Shown piece after piece: positions 13,133 through 13,527 of a DNA stretch of 13,527 nt. Made by a program: the position numbers and the translations under genes. The stretch comes from PeH17 sp964414925 (GTDB taxonomy: Bacteria > Bacillota > Clostridia > Christensenellales > CAG-138), in the NCBI GenBank assembly GCA_964414925.1, contig CAYPXV010000036.1, forward strand, positions 1 through 13,527, given 5' to 3'. Numbering within the stretch: position 1 is the stretch's first letter; the number at the start of each line of letters is the position of its first letter. The notes beneath the pieces are model-generated. The model was given only the letters and a program-made list of their open reading frames with translations. It did no database searches and was not told where the DNA came from.

Positions 13133-13342
13133 TTATTTTACTAAAGCACCGTCCTTGTCCGTAAAAGAACCACAGAGAATCATAATAAAATCTATAATGA
13201 CCCCAATGCCGAAGCAACCGCCTGTCAGAAGCCAAAGGATTCCGGTTCCTATTTTACCGACGTAAAAGCGATGGACACCGAGAACTCCCAAAAAGGCACA
13301 AAGCAGAGCCGCAGCAGTCTTTGATTTAAGAGATGTACCCAT
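13133..13342 (-). CDS. TM2-domain membrane protein
   Basis: The protein has 69 residues from the ATG at 13342, which follows AAGGAGG at 8 bases. The open frame continues upstream to 13504, but that part overlaps the promoter and has no start site of similar quality. The TM2 pattern is clear: a first span (about 8-25), the conserved turn GVHRFYVG (22-29), a second span (about 31-57), and Asp51 inside it. TM2 proteins are short two-span membrane proteins of largely unknown function, common in bacteria and often next to stress or secretion genes. It is the probable first gene of a two-gene operon with the duplicated four-span protein. Confidence 0.87.
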   Translation of the reverse strand: MGTSLKSKTAAALLCAFLGVLGVHRFYVGKIGTGILWLLTGGCFGIGVIIDFIMILCGSFTDKDGALVK

Positions 13343-13408
13343 GGTCAAAACCTCCTTTCTTATTTTTTTAATAACAATCTTATAGACTGTCATTTCAACA
13401 GGATGAAT

Positions 13409-13434
13409 TGCAACATAATCTGTATTATGTTGTA
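13409..13434 (-). promoter_or_regulatory. Inverted repeat in the leader of the TM2 gene
   Basis: CAACATAAT (13411-13419) and ATTATGTTG (13424-13432) form a perfect 9-bp inverted repeat with a 4-base loop, extended to 11 bp with one wobble. It lies about 35-60 bases after the predicted transcription start in a leader of about 127 bases. It could be an RNA hairpin or a binding site for a dimeric regulator. Confidence 0.4.
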
Positions 13435-13475
13435 AACGTACTGCAAATAATTCACAGTATTTGCATCTTTTCTTC

Positions 13476-13504
13476 ATTTTAGCATAACTGTTTTGATTTT
13501 GCAA
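13476..13504 (-). promoter_or_regulatory. Sigma-A type promoter of the TM2 operon
   Basis: On the minus strand a -35 box TTGCAA (13504-13499) and a -10 box TAAAAT (13481-13476) are 17 bases apart, with TGC before the -10 (extended -10). Transcription would start near 13469, giving an unusually long leader of about 127 bases before the TM2 start. Confidence 0.6.
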
Positions 13505-13527
13505 GGGTTTTTTGAAAAATAATTGAT

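Overview
The window looks like a chromosomal piece of a gut-type clostridium, probably of the Ruminococcaceae/Oscillospiraceae. This is inferred from type I dockerin proteins, clostridial-style ribosome binding sites (AAGGAGG), sigma-A promoters with 17-base spacers, moderate GC, and a G5/M23 protein next to murA. A run of exactly 100 N inside one gene (5128-5227) marks a scaffold gap, so this is draft or metagenome-assembled sequence.

Layout. (1) 199-1423, plus strand: a lipoprotein of unknown function with its own promoter and terminator, then a small HD hydrolase resembling the (p)ppGpp hydrolase half of SpoT/Rel. (2) 1487-4776, plus strand: a cell-envelope operon of a membrane-anchored G5 plus degenerate M23 (LytM) protein, murA and uppP, closed by a hairpin that can serve both strands. 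(3) 4903-7756, minus strand: two secreted dockerin proteins in tandem, each with its own near-consensus promoter. One carries a TlpA-like thioredoxin fold, the other nine exact 21-residue leucine-rich repeats. Their dockerins share the same C-terminal ending, so they probably dock on the same cohesin; no cohesin lies in the window. (4) 8162-12185, plus strand: a tightly packed three-gene operon of a TIR protein with zinc ribbon, TPR-like segments and four membrane spans, an SPFH-domain protein with three C-terminal zinc ribbons, and a four-span membrane protein with a helical tail. (5) 12231-12643: a gene-poor stretch with a good promoter and two strong hairpins, possibly encoding a small RNA. 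(6) 12644-13342, minus strand: a TM2-domain mini-protein and a four-span protein made of two tandem copies of one unit, probably one operon converging on the TIR operon.

The most interesting part is region 4. A TIR domain that keeps the glutamate expected of NAD-cleaving TIR enzymes is co-transcribed with a membrane-scaffold SPFH protein and an uncharacterised membrane partner. This resembles the B. subtilis YdjI-type membrane-stress genes, but with a TIR effector. A membrane-damage or phage-triggered NAD-depletion system is a reasonable hypothesis, but it is not shown by the sequence. The other unusual items are a dockerin-borne thioredoxin, a LytM domain that keeps its zinc ligands but has lost both catalytic histidines, and a promoter placed so that the envelope operon would be transcribed almost without a leader.
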